Shown: positions 22,929 to 35,739 of the stretch, in pieces
Layout: every line of letters starts with the position of its first letter
Numbering within the stretch: the first letter of the stretch is position 1
Source: Escallonia rubra
Lineage: Eukaryota > Streptophyta > Magnoliopsida > Escalloniales > Escalloniaceae
NCBI GenBank assembly: GCA_033065855.1
Contig: JAVXUO010001224.1
Location: forward strand, 185,020 to 249,019
Length of the DNA: 64,000 nucleotides
Direction of reading: 5' to 3'
Program-made: the position numbers and the translations under genes
Notes under the pieces: model-generated
What the model was told of the DNA's origin: nothing
The model's input: the letters and a program-made list of their open reading frames with translations, nothing else
The model's database searches: none

Positions 22929-25900
22929 TTATTCTTCAGCAACCTTGAAAAATGTGTACGACAGGATCAAATTGTTGATACCGTCCATTCTAGGATCGGT
23001 TTCAAACTCAGGATCTATATAAAAGAAAACCTACACATGAAAGTCACAAAGTTCATCAGTTGCCCAAGTTTATTCCATCAACAATTCCTCAACAAAGCGA
23101 TAACTCACAGGCATGTCAATCTGCTCTCCAGGAAGGAGTCGCTGCTCCTCAAAGCAAAAGCACTGAATTTTGTTGAAGTAAACTGCAGCCTGGAAAAAGC
23201 CGGAACTTGCATCAATTGCAAAGATCACCTTGAGTACAGTTAATACTGACCCCAAAACGGGACTCAATATAAACTAGGTCACGAAATTAAAACCAGATTT
23301 TGGATGTGTACAAAACTAGATATCTATGACAAATTGAAGTGATCAGTAATTATTTTGGCAGGCTACCTCCAAACAGTAAATCTTGCAAATTTAAAGAGAA
23401 GGATAAGATGATTGTCAAATAGATAGGAGGTTGACAGAAACTTCATATTATGCTGAAATGAGTATTGGTCTTGCCAAACGGAATTTGATTCCAGACTATA
23501 AGATCCAACTCTGAAGGGGATGAGTAGCTATCTGAATTATTTTGGAAACATCATCACTACAAAGCTAAATGCTCTACTAATTGGTCGGTATTAGTAAAAT
23601 CCTATAATTAGAAACTTCATAATATGCTGCAGTGGTGGTTGGTTATTTAAATGTTCAACTATCTGTTGCAGAAATCTTTTCTTCTACCCTTCAACTTGTA
23701 TATTCTTTCATACACTTCACATATTATCACCACATTGTGATATAAGTGCACCATCTCTGTTGCTCATCAATTCTGCAAGAAGCCACTATCAGAACATACG
23801 ACCCTTTCCAACTAAAACCAACCCAACTTCCATGGCAAGCGGAAGGAGGAGAAAGAACAAAAAATAGGGAGAACAAATCATTCAGCTGCATAGACAGTTT
23901 TCTATATGGTACGAAAAGAATCTGTAAGCTAACAAGTTCGACAACCTAGGATTAATCTTCTTTATCATAATAACAAGGCGGCGATTGTATTTTAAGTTCT
24001 AATGGGTGCTTAGAATATTATGCATAGACAACAAAAACATCTCACAGCGCAACTATTGTAAAAAGATTAATTCTACCTGTTTAAACAATATGCATCTCAA
24101 AGCATCGTTAATTTACTACTGCCAATCATACGGCTGTCATGATGGAAAATTTACTTTGAGCGAATATGCATAATCTACTGATATGTTTGGTAGTCGAGTC
24201 TCCATTAGGAGAGACTTTAAATTGAGTCGAGTTAGTCTGAAAACATTGGATTCCCCAAGTTTCCGAAGTTCAAGGACTTTTTTTTTTGCATTCTTCTGGT
24301 AGGATTGCATATCTATCTAACATAGAATTTTCAACATGGGCACTAATTATCTTTTGTACATAACTTCCTTAATTACCACAAGCGGCCTTCCGGATATACG
24401 ATCTCTTCCTTCCCTCAAACTTTGCCTAGAGAAAGAATACTTCTCGCTTTCCTTTATCTTTGCCAATGCTTGGAATTCTGAGAGGAATAGAACCAGTATA
24501 TAACTGACCGTTGGGAGAAGGCAGCATGAGAAGAAGAGGTGAGTTAAGCCCTAAGCTCAATCCTACTATCCAAGACACACACTTGGTCCAGTTCACTGAC
24601 AAATTCATATGAATCTAGTCATGAATTTGTATTTGAGACCCATCAAATCCATTAAAATTTCTTAGGTCTATTATAAGAACCTTGGAGCCCAAGCAGGAAA
24701 ACCTTTGTCTGTTTTGAACTCAAGAAGCATCTAACTATGTCAATCTTCCTCCACCCCTCACATCTCTAAGTGATGATGCTCACATTAGCTTTGAGAAACA
24801 AGTGTTTTATATTTATCATCCCCCAAAAAATGATGCAAGAAACTCTCAGTGCATGAAGAGTGCACCCACTTTTGAATGGGGTGTGTAAGCTTCTTTCTTA
24901 GCAACACGTAATAAGTCTTCCAAAGTGCTTCTACCGGTAAAATGAAATGCCATCGAAAAGATGTAAATCAGTTTAGTAAAATCAAACCACGTGATCCCCT
25001 TTCGAGACTCCCATTTGAGTCTTAGAAAGCACTAGTGTAACAAAATGTTTCATAGTAAGAGGTCAAATCCACAAAGGCTTAGGCAACTACTACAGAATGA
25101 AGTACGTACCTTCATGGGGGTCACATTATATGTAGATACGCCAGTTATAGGAGCTGAACTTCGATTTTCAGCAGTATAAAATGCCAGGGCACTCTCTCCT
25201 GGTTTAACCCTTACCTACAGTTACAAAACAAGAATATCATAATAGAACGGCCATAAAACAGAGGCATTCGAGTTATATTATTACATAGCCAATAAGTAGA
25301 ACACCCCAATTTATAACAACCCGTAAATACTAAAACAAAAACACATGCATATACAATCAGAAAACCTCTCTTTGAGTGGGTATGAACTTCCACGGCATTC
25401 CATCTGCCACATCAGCATTGAACTGCACCGCAATCTCTCTGTAAGTATGATAACCAAGAAGTCATCAAAGAAGGCTTGTAAAGGGAGGAATGAATTTCGT
25501 CTGAATAAAACTCTTATGGATACCTTCTCAAACTACCAAAACAGTCAAACTGGAAGTTAAGATATTCGAAAAAATAAACAGAAATGAACTTAAACACGCT
25601 GTCCAGACTCAGTAACCTAGTCCTACAGGTTGGCAACTATGATTTAGAGTTAGATTTCTTAAATCACACTAAAACCAATTACTACAAAGTCTCACAAACT
25701 AGTGAAGGTTCAAAAGCCCAAGTTGAGAATGAACCATTCAATCTAATCTCGTGAGAGTTGCAAAATCTTAACACAGATATTTATTCAGGATAATATATCT
25801 ACTTTGAATTACATGTTCTCTGCTCGCAACTACTCATAAAACACCTACTCAGCCAAATAAATCATACCCAAATACGATAAAACTTCTTGATATTATCACT

Positions 25901-26837
25901 CAGAGCAAAACAATAAGCATTCCTCATGTAGAAGATTAAATGAAAAGTAAGAGAATAGAATAGAATATAAAGCATCAACCACACATCTTAATTTCTGACA
26001 GTTTTCTTGCAATCAACATAGAGCACTATATTAGACAAAACATACATTAAGAAAGCGTACATCACATATCTCAAACCAGAAATATTTACTGTAATCAACC
26101 CAAAGCAATGAACTTCACAACCACTATACTGTTTGACATTAGAATAAATAGCTTCATTTACAGGATCCCAAACCGTACCTAGTTGTTACTGTTCCATCTT
26201 TCGCATGCCGATAAATCTTTTCTTCGACACTCTGAGTAACAACATTGCGTAGTATAAATATAGAATAACTTAACAGCCAAAAAACCTCTTCCTTATGAAA
26301 CGTAGCGTATCGCGCATACCTCACGACGCTGAACAGTTCCCCCATACCCTGTAGCTTGACAGAATCTCCTATACAACGGAACCGCAGCATAAGTACACCC
26401 CACCATTACAAACACCAAGCCCGTCAAGTATAAAAGCATCTTCCTTGATTTCTCATCTTTAGCAGTAGCAGCATTGTTAGTATAATTGCGATGTAAACCA
26501 CTCAAAGAATAAGCCCTATCCAAACTTGAAAGTTTATTGCACTTGTTAAGTGTTGGCCCATTAATTTCATTTCTTGGCATCAAACCCCTATACTGAAAAT
26601 CTATCCCTCCACAATTTCTTACATAACTGGCTCCAAGAAGACTATATTTCTGCTCAGCTTCAAGTACCCACCTGAGAAAACATAAAAAGAACATCAACTG
26701 GTTCATCTAAATTGACCAAACACTGAAACACACACGCACACATGAAATATTTACCTGGTATTTAAAGGGGAGACATGGAGGGCTTTGTTAAGGGAAGGGC
26801 AAAGATGGGTTCTTCTATAAAGCTTTGACCATGACAT
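22929..26837 (-). CDS. COX11: cytochrome c oxidase assembly protein COX11
   Basis: Seven minus-strand exons join in frame to 282 residues: 26837-26755, 26671-26320, 26231-26179, 25438-25366, 25214-25110, 23189-23109 and 23030-22929, all GT..AG. The start MSWSKLYRR begins a basic, Arg-rich stretch suited to mitochondrial import. One membrane segment lies at residues 106-125 ([20 protein letters not shown]), followed by [12 protein letters not shown] and the copper-binding domain with [28 protein letters not shown], the conserved CFCF motif (QCFCFEEQ, Cys 232 and 234), [10 protein letters not shown] and ending FFKVAEE. COX11 delivers copper to the CuB site of COX1 on the intermembrane-space side. 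Domain length and all key cysteines are intact, so the gene looks functional. Confidence 0.96.
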
Positions 26838-27106
26838 GTTTGAAGAAACCGGCCACCAGGCGTCCGGGTACAACCAAATTTCCGGTGGCGTAAGCTACGA
26901 GGGTGAGTAAAACGAAAGTTAACGGGGGTGAATTCATTCACTTGAGTATCTAAAAATTGCTTTTCACATGACGTCCAGGAGATCAAGAAAGGCGGCCGTA
27001 TTGTAACACCCGCCGTCGATCGCCGCCGCAACTTACGGTGGTTTTGACGAGTGAGATTGGGTTAGTGGTGTAACTACCGAGGGATGACAATTAAAGGGAA
27101 ATAGAG

Positions 27107-27632
27107 CCTGTTTGGTAATTGGTTGCAGTTCTTGCCTATGAGTTTTTAGAGCAGAGAAAAGAAAAAGATGGGAAGAGAAATTACGTTTAAAGTGTTTGGT
27201 AATAAAATATAAATTAATAAAATATGTTTTAATATGTTCAAAACTAATTAAATAATCCTCATTTTTTTTTTCTAAGAATTAAGTTTTACCAATAAAATTA
27301 TCAAATATTCTCACATATTAACAAATATTAGATATTTCCTTTCAATTTGAATACACTACATGATAATTTTGTCACACTAAATCTACTTTAATTTTTTTTT
27401 ATCTAAACAACTTCAATAACTTTTTATCTGTTTATGCTTAAAATGGATTAAAATTGATTTTAGAAACTGATTAGGATTTAATCAAAATATACTTCTGAGA
27501 ATCAATTTTAAATGAAATATGATTTCTTGTTATTTTTAAGTTTAATAGAGAAAATAAAATATTATCCATTTTTCTTTTTTGTAAGTTCACCAACAAAAGA
27601 AAAAGAATTCCATATTACTAAAACAAACCCTT
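27107..27632. mobile_element. AT-rich MITE relic upstream of COX11
   Basis: The left end GCCTGTTTGGTAATTGG and the right end (complement GGGTTTGTTTTAGTAAT) form a short diverged inverted repeat of the CTGTTTGG type common in PIF/hAT MITEs. The middle is related in inverted orientation to 21944-22165. It starts about 270 bp upstream of the COX11 start codon, so it could overlap the promoter region. Confidence 0.5.
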
Positions 27633-28849
27633 AATCGGATATTTATTTATTAAACAAAGACCATAAAAATATGATTTTAAAAAAGAATGCGATTCTAATG
27701 AAAAAAATAAATTATTCATCAGGGACATTATACAAAGTTTTTATTTGTAAGTGAAATGGTAAGCTTCTGTATTGAAATTCTAGGACCTAAAAGTCATTAA
27801 AAATTTAGGCTTCATCTCAAGAAGAATATGGGCATTATGAAAGTTTACTTGCTCTCCATGTTTTCTTAACTTTGAGTGGAAAGATTTAGAGAGAAAGAAG
27901 TCCAAATTTTTCTCCTTTTTCTTTTCTTTTCTCTCTTCAAAAAAACTATCAAATTAGAGAAAAAGAAGAAAAGACTCATTTTCTGTTCCTTTTCTTGCCT
28001 TTTTCTCCTAAAAAACTTACAAAAGGGCATTAGGGAAGACTAGTGAAACTTATTTGGGTAAATGTTAGCTCCATTGGAACTCATAATATATCCTGTATTG
28101 ACACCCCCTTTTTTTCCTTTTTAACCACCATTTTACCGACACTATTGGCAAAGTGTAATTTTGCAAAAGCGGTGTAAAAGGCGACATGAGAGTTTCAACA
28201 TAGCTATCAATCGAGTGTAACACACTAGACTTTCTTAGTACTAATAGGGTTAATGCCAAATATGTACTTTAAAGTATACTCAAAATTCAGTTTGAGTACT
28301 CAATGTCTAAAACATCAGTACCTAAATATTTGTTTTTGACCAAATGAGTCTAAGAGTGAATGGAGGCAAACAACCATCAAACTTTTTAGGTACAAATATG
28401 TCAATACAAAAAAAAAAATCAGTTTATTTGAGTCTAACAATCATATTTTGCTAAGAAACTCCATGCACACTTATTCATGCACAAGGTGCAATATCATTTA
28501 ACTTTGTAGGGAGTGTCAATAGCAAAGACCCCTATTACTTCATTCTTCTGCCCTTTTTTTGTTGTTGTTGAGAATAATAGAAATATATACCACTGAGAAG
28601 CAGGATATTTACACCATACCAGTTAAGATAAACTCAGCTAAGATAAACTCAAAACATAACCGATCATGCCAAAAATACGAATGATATCCCCATCCGATAA
28701 GTAAGCAGATATCTCACAGCAAGAGGTTGAACAAGGTCTCAACAAACCACCATGAAACACCATCCAACAATGCTTTCAAGAACACATGCATCGGGAATTC
28801 CTAGTTAAGTTTTCTCCGCTTCTGGATTGAATTATGTTGAAGATTAGCC
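27633..28849. other. AT-rich intergenic region, no gene
   Basis: Strongly AT-rich with CTTTTT/AAAGAAAAAG runs at 27900-28010. No coding or element structure is supported. Confidence 0.45.
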
Positions 28850-31112
28850 TGTAACGCCCCAGATTTTTCTTTATTTATTTTTTTATCAGGATACTTGTGT
28901 AAGTACGAAATAGAATGTATTGTGACTTTGAATTAAATAGTGGGCCTATAAATCAATTGAAGTTTTTCTTTGTGGAAAGTAGGTTATACTTTTGGGATTA
29001 GATGATCCAATTTAAATTTGGACTTTAGTTTGACCCATTTATAAAGTTAGAGAATTTTGGGACGTAATGGGTATTTTGCAATTCTTATTGGTTTAGGAAT
29101 ATAATTACATTCCTTTTAGGGTGATGATTTATGTACATTATAATTCATAGGAGCATAAACTTCAGAAGAGCCTCCAAAGAATCTCTAGGAAGAATACTCT
29201 TCAGATTTTGGTCATTACATTGAGGGTTTTTGATCAAGACTTGGAGTTGATTTATGCAATTGAGGTAAGGGTTTTCTCACGCATTTACCCCATCCGAATT
29301 TCTGATTATCGATCCGTTCATCAATTAATTGATTCTTTAAAGAGATCTATTGATTCTTTAGAACCCTAATTACATTCTTGATCCTTACGCTAAATAGTTC
29401 TTTGTACTTTCGATTATTGACTTTGATTCGTGATCTTTTTGTTGTAAATCTTTGTAGCACGTTCAAGAGTCCGTAACTTTTTCGTTCCTTGTCCAATTTC
29501 AGTATTTTTACACTTTTTGAAAACCTCAAGCAGTGTACTAAAACTGTTTAGTTTTGTTATTTTCGAAATTCCAAGTGATCGATATTCAGAAAATAGACCT
29601 AAACATTGTTATGCTTATATTTCTTCCAATTCAGGTCAGCCAATTTCGATTTACTGTATCTTATTTGTTTCTCATTGGTTCTTAATGATCTTGGACATTC
29701 TGAAATCCTTGAAGAGTCTTCTTCAACTTTGTAGTTTAAGGTTTTATCAGAATCCGTTTGGTTCTTGGTCAAAATTGAGTTTGAAAATTATTTATCAGTG
29801 CAGACTTTTCTGTTTTTGACACTGTAAATCAGCCCATTTCGATTTGTTCTATCTCCTTTGTTTCTCATTGGTTTTTCATGATTCTAGACAATATGGAAAC
29901 CTTAAAGAGTCCTCTTAAACTTCTTAGTTTTGTGTTTTATCAGAATCTATCTATTTTCTGATCAAATTCAGTTTGAAAGTTATTCATCGGTGTAAAAGTT
30001 GCTGTTTGACACTGCAAATCAGCTTGCTTTGACTTGTTCCATCTTATTCGTTTCTTATCAGTTTTTGATGAACTTAGACATTACAAAATCAGTAACGAGT
30101 CCTCTTCAACTTTTAGGCTTTGTGTTTTCTTAGAATATTTTGATTTCATTGTTGAATTTAGCCCTTAAATAAGACTATTCTGCGTAGAATCGTGTGAACG
30201 AGAATGCCTTTGTCTGCTTCAAACTTTTGGTGTTTATTAAGTTGATTTGGTAAATGTTTTTATAATCTGGCGAGCCATGTCACAGTGTATGTGACTTATC
30301 TATTTCTGACTTACCCACGTGGATTGGAACGTGGGCTAGCTCAGCGGGATGAGCTAGAGATCGCGATCTTACTTTCTGAACCTTGTTTCACGTGTCAGTG
30401 ATGGCACGCGTGACACATTTCTGAATGGCTCTCGTGGTCTTCGTCTTTGTTCTGATTGAACATTTAGATTTTGATATCTGATCTATTTCAAGATATTTTC
30501 GAACTTATCTTAAGTATTATTGAATTCACTAGAGTCTTTTTGAAACATAAGATGTCATTATCAGAGCTTATGTAAACGTTTCGAACTTAATATTGTATTG
30601 TCCGCTGGTACAAGCTATTTGACCTTGTTTCTAATCTGATTTCTGAATTGAAAATTAGTGCATTGGTTTTGGTACTCGCCATGCACCTTGGTATCGTACT
30701 TTATCAACTCCAAGTACTATTATTGATATAGCGTGCTTTGTGCTCTGTGGGTGGGTGTGTGCGATTATCTTTACTGGGCTTTGTGCTCACCCCTTTTACT
30801 TTCAGGTTATCAGCCAGTGTTTGGAACTGTGCAAAGGAATTATAAGGCATGGCTAAGTAAGAAGCTTTTTAGGGAAGGATTTTTCTGTTAAATTTATTGT
30901 CGAATAGATTTTGCTTTAGATTTTATTTTAGAGCTCCTTGTAAGAGTAATTGAGGTCAATGTAACTGTTTTAAGCCGGTGTGGCATTTTTTGATGTTTCT
31001 TGAAGACTTATTCTTAGATGCTCTGAATACCCAATGGGAGACTTTTGGATATTTTGAGGTTTTCTACCTTCGTTTATTTGAAATTAACGCTTCGAAAAAT
31101 CGGGGCGTTACA
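28850..31112 (+). mobile_element. probable solo LTR (2.26 kb), Ty3-type
   Basis: The interval starts TGTAACGCCCCAGATTTTTC and ends GAAAAATCGGGGCGTTACA, the TG..CA ends with short inverted termini of a plant Ty3 LTR family resembling Tekay/Del chromoviruses, which have long LTRs. No primer-binding site, polypurine tract or pol sequence lies next to either end, so it looks like a solo LTR left by recombination. I could not find a matching 5-bp duplication (TAGCC left, GTCTC right), so the ends or history are uncertain. The interior has three 190-bp repeats. Confidence 0.6.
29635..30200 (+). repeat. three diverged 190-bp tandem repeats inside the LTR
   Basis: TCAGCCAATTTCGATTTACT, TCAGCCCATTTCGATTTGTT and TCAGCTTGCTTTGACTTGTT start at about 29635, 29829 and 30019. 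Each is followed by TTGTTTCTCATTGGTT-, AGAGTCCTCTTCAACTT- and GTGTTTTATCAGAATC-like blocks. The period is about 190-194 bp. Confidence 0.8.
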
Positions 31113-33055
31113 GTCTCTCACCTAAACATCATCTGCCCTTCTAGTGGTCAGCGCCTGAACATCCTTCGCCTTTCTAATGGTCAGCGCCTTCACATCATTC
31201 CATTGCGAGCATCAAATCCTCAATAAAAATCAATCCACCTGAAAAAGTGACCCTTCCCACTGTGAAGATCTCGGGATACTTATTATATAGACAGACCCGT
31301 ATTGAACTTACAGTTAAGTAAGGCTGTAGCAGCTGGCAATTTTCATTATGTGTTCTTTTCGAGGTAACTATGGATTCTGCTCTAAGACTATCACTTAGGC
31401 CAGCGGTGGAGGTCTAATGAAAGCAAAGCACCGCGGTCAGAGCAAGGTGCCATGCCATCGCAATTGAAACTAACAAAGGATGATTGAGCAAGGCAAAGGA
31501 GAAAAAATTTGCTCGGTGGGTGCTATGAGGAGTTTGCTCCAACCTAGCTTCATAAGGGTAAGCATGGTTCGGTTTGGGGGATCGAACTGCAAACTAAATC
31601 GTTAGCCCTCGGTTTGAAAAATGTTGAACCAAATACCATTGGTTTGGACGGTTCGCTTAAGTCGGTTTAAATAGTTCGATTTGGTCAGTTTTTGCCCATT
31701 TAAAAAAGTTGTCCCTCTACAAACAAACTATTAGTTTTTTTCCAAATCGTACATAACCTTATTACATTCAATATCTAATTATTCGTATTAACATATGATT
31801 TAAGTACTGTTCAAGACATATATTAAAGAAAAAACTCAGTTACGTCTTTGTCATTGATGTTCAAGAAATAATGAATAGATATATAAGACACATTGATCAC
31901 TAGACTTTTGCGTTACAACTACTTTCTTATTTTCTTTTCTTTTAACTTTTAAGGTTTGTTTATTCGGACACATGATCGGTCTGCAAGTATGAAAGAACAA
32001 AGACATCAAGGACAATCTTGTACGCCGTAATAAACAAAACATCAAGGACAATAAGTTATTCAAATTTACTATGCACAAGAGCCAACTCCTAACAAGACAA
32101 TTATATTAAGAGAACAAAGATTGAGACGACTCTAGAGACAGAGATTGAAGTTGCATCCATTACAACAAAATATAGCATGACAGCCGTTTATTCTAGTGTC
32201 GTTCTTTTTATACGCCCTTTACATTGAGCGCCAAAGTGTAATTTGTAAAAGTGTTGTATTTTTCTAGGCATTTTAGTTTTTTGTATTCGTTTACCATAGC
32301 ACATATATTAGTGTTGTTATTAAAACACATGGAGCTCTTTCCAAAAATCATGACCGTTAATTTCAATCAATGGTTTAAATTTATTCCAAAATTTAAATCC
32401 ATTCCTAAAACTTACCCTTCCAACCCTAAACTACCACATTATAAACAGTCAATTGCCACTCCCCCCCCCCCCCCTCCTTCCTTTTTCGATATCACCTATT
32501 CACCTCCTACCACCATATCCACACATACTTCACCTTCTCTTCTTCCTTCCACCTGCCTTAACTCTTCTTCCTCTCACCTGCCTTAACTATTGGCTCTTGT
32601 GCCTTAAGCATGGTATTGTGGAACTGTAACATGGAATGCCGTTTAGATCTAACAATTGTTGTTCAATGTAACTGTCTTGAATTTGTCTTCATTTTCCACG
32701 AGACTAGAATTCGTTCTTCATTTTGTAAGTGAAGGAGGATTCAGTGATGCAGCGGCCGTGGATTCATCCATGTCGGCCGTCGGTGGCTGTACTCTGAACG
32801 AGGGAGAAGAAGACAACAGGTAGGGGATAAAATACCCATTTTTACAACAAGTGGTTCAAATAATTTTATCGGCACGTGTCCCCTTGTACCCACTGCTGCC
32901 TCCGCTAGTGCTTCCAATAAGTTGACGAGTTCTAGGCTCGTGTGCTAGAATAGCAGTTTCTTCTGAGCCTTCCATCATTTGGTTTCTGGTTCTTTGCTGA
33001 ACCAGTAGGTCCTTCGACCCTGATTAACTCCCTGCGACGTAAGTCTGGCACCTTC
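31113..33055. other. intergenic with hAT-MITE trace and poly(C)
   Basis: AAGGGTAAGCATGGTTCGGTTTGG at 31555-31578 followed by repeated GGTTCG/CGGTTT text resembles one end of a common plant hAT MITE; the other end is not seen. A C14 tract is at 32461-32474. No gene is supported. Confidence 0.4.
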
Positions 33056-33060
33056 CTCGG

Positions 33061-33728
33061 TGTCACGGGCTGCCCCTTGCACTCGCCTAGCACCGTACCC
33101 CCGTGCCCCCATGCACATCCAACACGCACCCATGCGCCCACACAAGTTCTTCAAGTCTCGCGCCCATACGCCCGTCAAGCACAGCGCCCGCGCGCCCAAC
33201 TGTAGTGGTTGTGCACGTCAAAAGCCAACCGTGAAGATCCGAATATCCAGGCGTGCGTTTTTGCTCAATTTTGGTGGAGATCACCCTTGTATATATTTAA
33301 GTTTTCCTGTAAAATTTCAAGTCATTCCGAGTTGTATTTCTCTAAAAAAGGGCACTATGACTCCTCGCACATAGTAACGTCTACTACTGTCACTTAGGAA
33401 AATCCTCTTAGTGGTACTATATGAGAGTACATGTACACCCATACCCGAGACTCCCTTGCTTTGTTTTAGCTTGTCTGTTTAGCTAGATTGCACACTGTGG
33501 ATGCAAACAAAGCCTTCTGTAAGTTGTAACGATGATGTTGAAGTAATGAGAATATTTGGGACCGTTTTGCCCTTGTGTTGAAATTTACTTCTTTGTGCAC
33601 TGTTTTATGCAATGTTGATGCACTGCTTTCTATAGATTGTTGAGATTTGTTGGCGGACTCTTCTTGCAAGAGGCAAGTCGAGTGCCACACACGGTTTCCT
33701 TTGTGCCATCAAAGGCCACCGTGTGTCA
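33061..33728 (+). repeat. 5' LTR of the Ty3 element
   Basis: 668 bp, starting TGTCACGGGCTGCCCC and ending CACCGTGTGTCA. A TATATATTTAAG at 33287-33298 is a candidate promoter TATA. Relative to the 3' LTR it carries an extra 16 bp in a C-rich part near 33096. Confidence 0.95.
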
Positions 33729-33730
33729 GG

Positions 33731-33747
33731 TGGTATCAGAGCCGCGG
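33731..33747 (+). other. primer-binding site, initiator tRNA-Met type
   Basis: TGGTATCAGAGCCGCGG starts two bases after the LTR. TGGTATCAGAGC is the usual complement of the plant initiator methionine tRNA 3' end. Confidence 0.9.
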
Positions 33748-33809
33748 TTGGCCAAGGGACCGTGGCTTCAGCTAAGAGAATAGTGTGGGATAGTTTGTTG
33801 AGAAAAACT

Positions 33810-35150
33810 ATGGCCAACACGAAAGAGAGAATCGATGCTTTGGAAGCACAGATATAGAGCATGTTCAAGTGCGACCAGGATGCTCCAGGCATCCTGAAGC
33901 AATTCTCCCTTTCGCCTGGACGCGTTGGAAGTGAATCTTGAAGCCACTGATAATGCCCGATATGCTGAGAACATGGATTGGGAGGACAAGTTTCAGGAGC
34001 TTCATGATCGAGTGGAGCACCATACACGGCATACTGAAGGTATAGACTGTGAGTCTAAATTTCAAGAGCTCCAGGATCGAGTGGAGCTTCTTAGTCGTGC
34101 AGTGGTTAACACACCCGCAGGGGGTGCGGAGCACTCATCGAGGCCCCGAGTGCCAGAGCCCAAGAGTTATGGGGGAGCCCGTGACGCCAAGGAATTAGAA
34201 AACTTCATTTTCGATATAGAACAATACTTTCGAGCCATCAGAGTAGACTCGGAAGCGACGAAGGTGTCGATGGCTGCCATGTACTTGGTTGGAGATGCCA
34301 AGTTATGGTGGCGGAAGAAGTACGCAGAGATCAAAGATGGGTCTTGCGTCATAAACACATGGGATATACTCAAACGCGAGCTAAAGAGCCAGTTTTTCCC
34401 AGAGAACACCGCATTCATCGCGAGGAAAGCGTTGTTGGAATGCAAGAACACCGGATCGGTCCGGGAATATTGCCAGGCATTTTCTGCCTTGATGTTGGAC
34501 ATCAGTGACATGTCCGCAGTCAACAGACTCTTCTTCTTCACGGAAGGGTTAAAACCATGGGCTCGCACCGAGCTTAATAGACGTCGGGTGAACAACCTTA
34601 ACGAAGCCATCATCGCTGTCGAGAGCCTTTCAGATTACAACTCCGAACCACAGAGACCCCCTCAGAGAGGGAATCCAAGCAAGAGTAATGGTGGCAAGAA
34701 GCTAGGGGGTCAAGCGCCAAACCAAAGTTAGGGTAGTAAAAGCAGTTGGGCGTCAAACTCTTCTACCCAACAGAAGAGTGGAGTTGGGTTCAAAGCCAAG
34801 CCTGACGCTAGCACTAGGGGAGAAGTGAAGAAACCTGCTTTCAGGGGTTGCTTTTTGTGTCAAGGGCCGCACGTGATCGCTAACTGTCCGCAACGACAGA
34901 TGATGAATGCCTTCTTTGACAACATGGGGCAGGTGCAACGTGGGGGACAATCTGGCTCTCAATCAAGGCATCCACCAACAGAGGAACAAACAGACGCACA
35001 AGATTACGAAGAGGAAGATGCCGTCGGGGCCTTTCCTCAGTGGTGTAATGCTGTGACAACGCAGGTTGGGAACCCCGAAGAGAGCTCGACTGGGGAGAAG
35101 CCTAAAGACATGGCGGCAAAGAAAAAGTGCGATGTACCAGGGAAAGGCTT
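33810..35150 (+). pseudogene. gag of the Ty3 element, broken
   Basis: The start ATG at 33810 opens a frame stopped by TAG at 33855-33857, and a shift near 33900 moves to the frame used by the rest of the element. From 33925 the capsid-like region is readable (WWRKKYAEIKDG, LKSQFFPEN, SVREYCQAFSALMLDI, FTEGLKPWAR), then a TAG at 34729-34731. A zinc knuckle of the form CX2CX3HX4C (CFLCQGPHVIANC) lies at 34849-34887. Gag would form the particle that packages element RNA. Confidence 0.85.
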
Positions 35151-35739
35151 GATGTATGTGGACATCAAGGTTAACGGGAAAGCCATCAGGGCCATGGTGG
35201 ACACATGAGCTACCCATAATTACATTTCAAGCACCGAAGTGGAAAGACTGGGTCTCGATATCCCCGCACAGCCAGTAGCGGGGATATCGAGATCTGTTTT
35301 GATCAAGATTGGCCCATACGAAGGAAGGACCAACTTTTCAGTAGTCATCATGGACGAATTTAAGTTGATCCTTGGGTTGGAGTTTCTGCGTGACACGAAG
35401 ACCACCGTGATGCCATGCACCAACTCTCTGGCCATGCTTGGGAGTAAACCGTGTGTCATCCCGACTGTATCTCCTAGGGCAGGAGAGCGTTCTATCTCAG
35501 CCCTCCAGTCAAAAAAGGGATTAAAACGGGACGAAACAACCTACCTTGCCATGCTACGGTGGGACGAGATTGAAGAAGTATCGGGACCATTACCCAAAGA
35601 AGTTAAAGTGATATTAAACAACTTTGAAGATGTGATGCCTGATGAATTGCCGAAGAAATTACCACCCAGAAGGGCAATTGACCATGAGATCGAGCTTGTG
35701 CCAGGCACGAAGCCAGAACTTGCTAAACTTAGAAAATAA
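35151..35739 (+). pseudogene. aspartic protease region of the Ty3 element, broken
   Basis: The active-site stretch reads AMVDT then TGA (35206-35208) then ATHNYIS; in the family a glycine follows DT, so the stop hits the catalytic triad itself. The rest (VIMDEFKLILGLEFL) is open to a TAA at 35737-35739. The protease normally cuts the element polyprotein. Confidence 0.85.

Noticed and set aside
31555-31700. Complete hAT MITE
   Set aside because: Only one end is recognisable; no matching inverted end or target duplication was found.
33060-33374. Plus-strand frame starting at the LTR
   Set aside because: It is LTR sequence and is repeated at the other LTR as a read-through of integrase.
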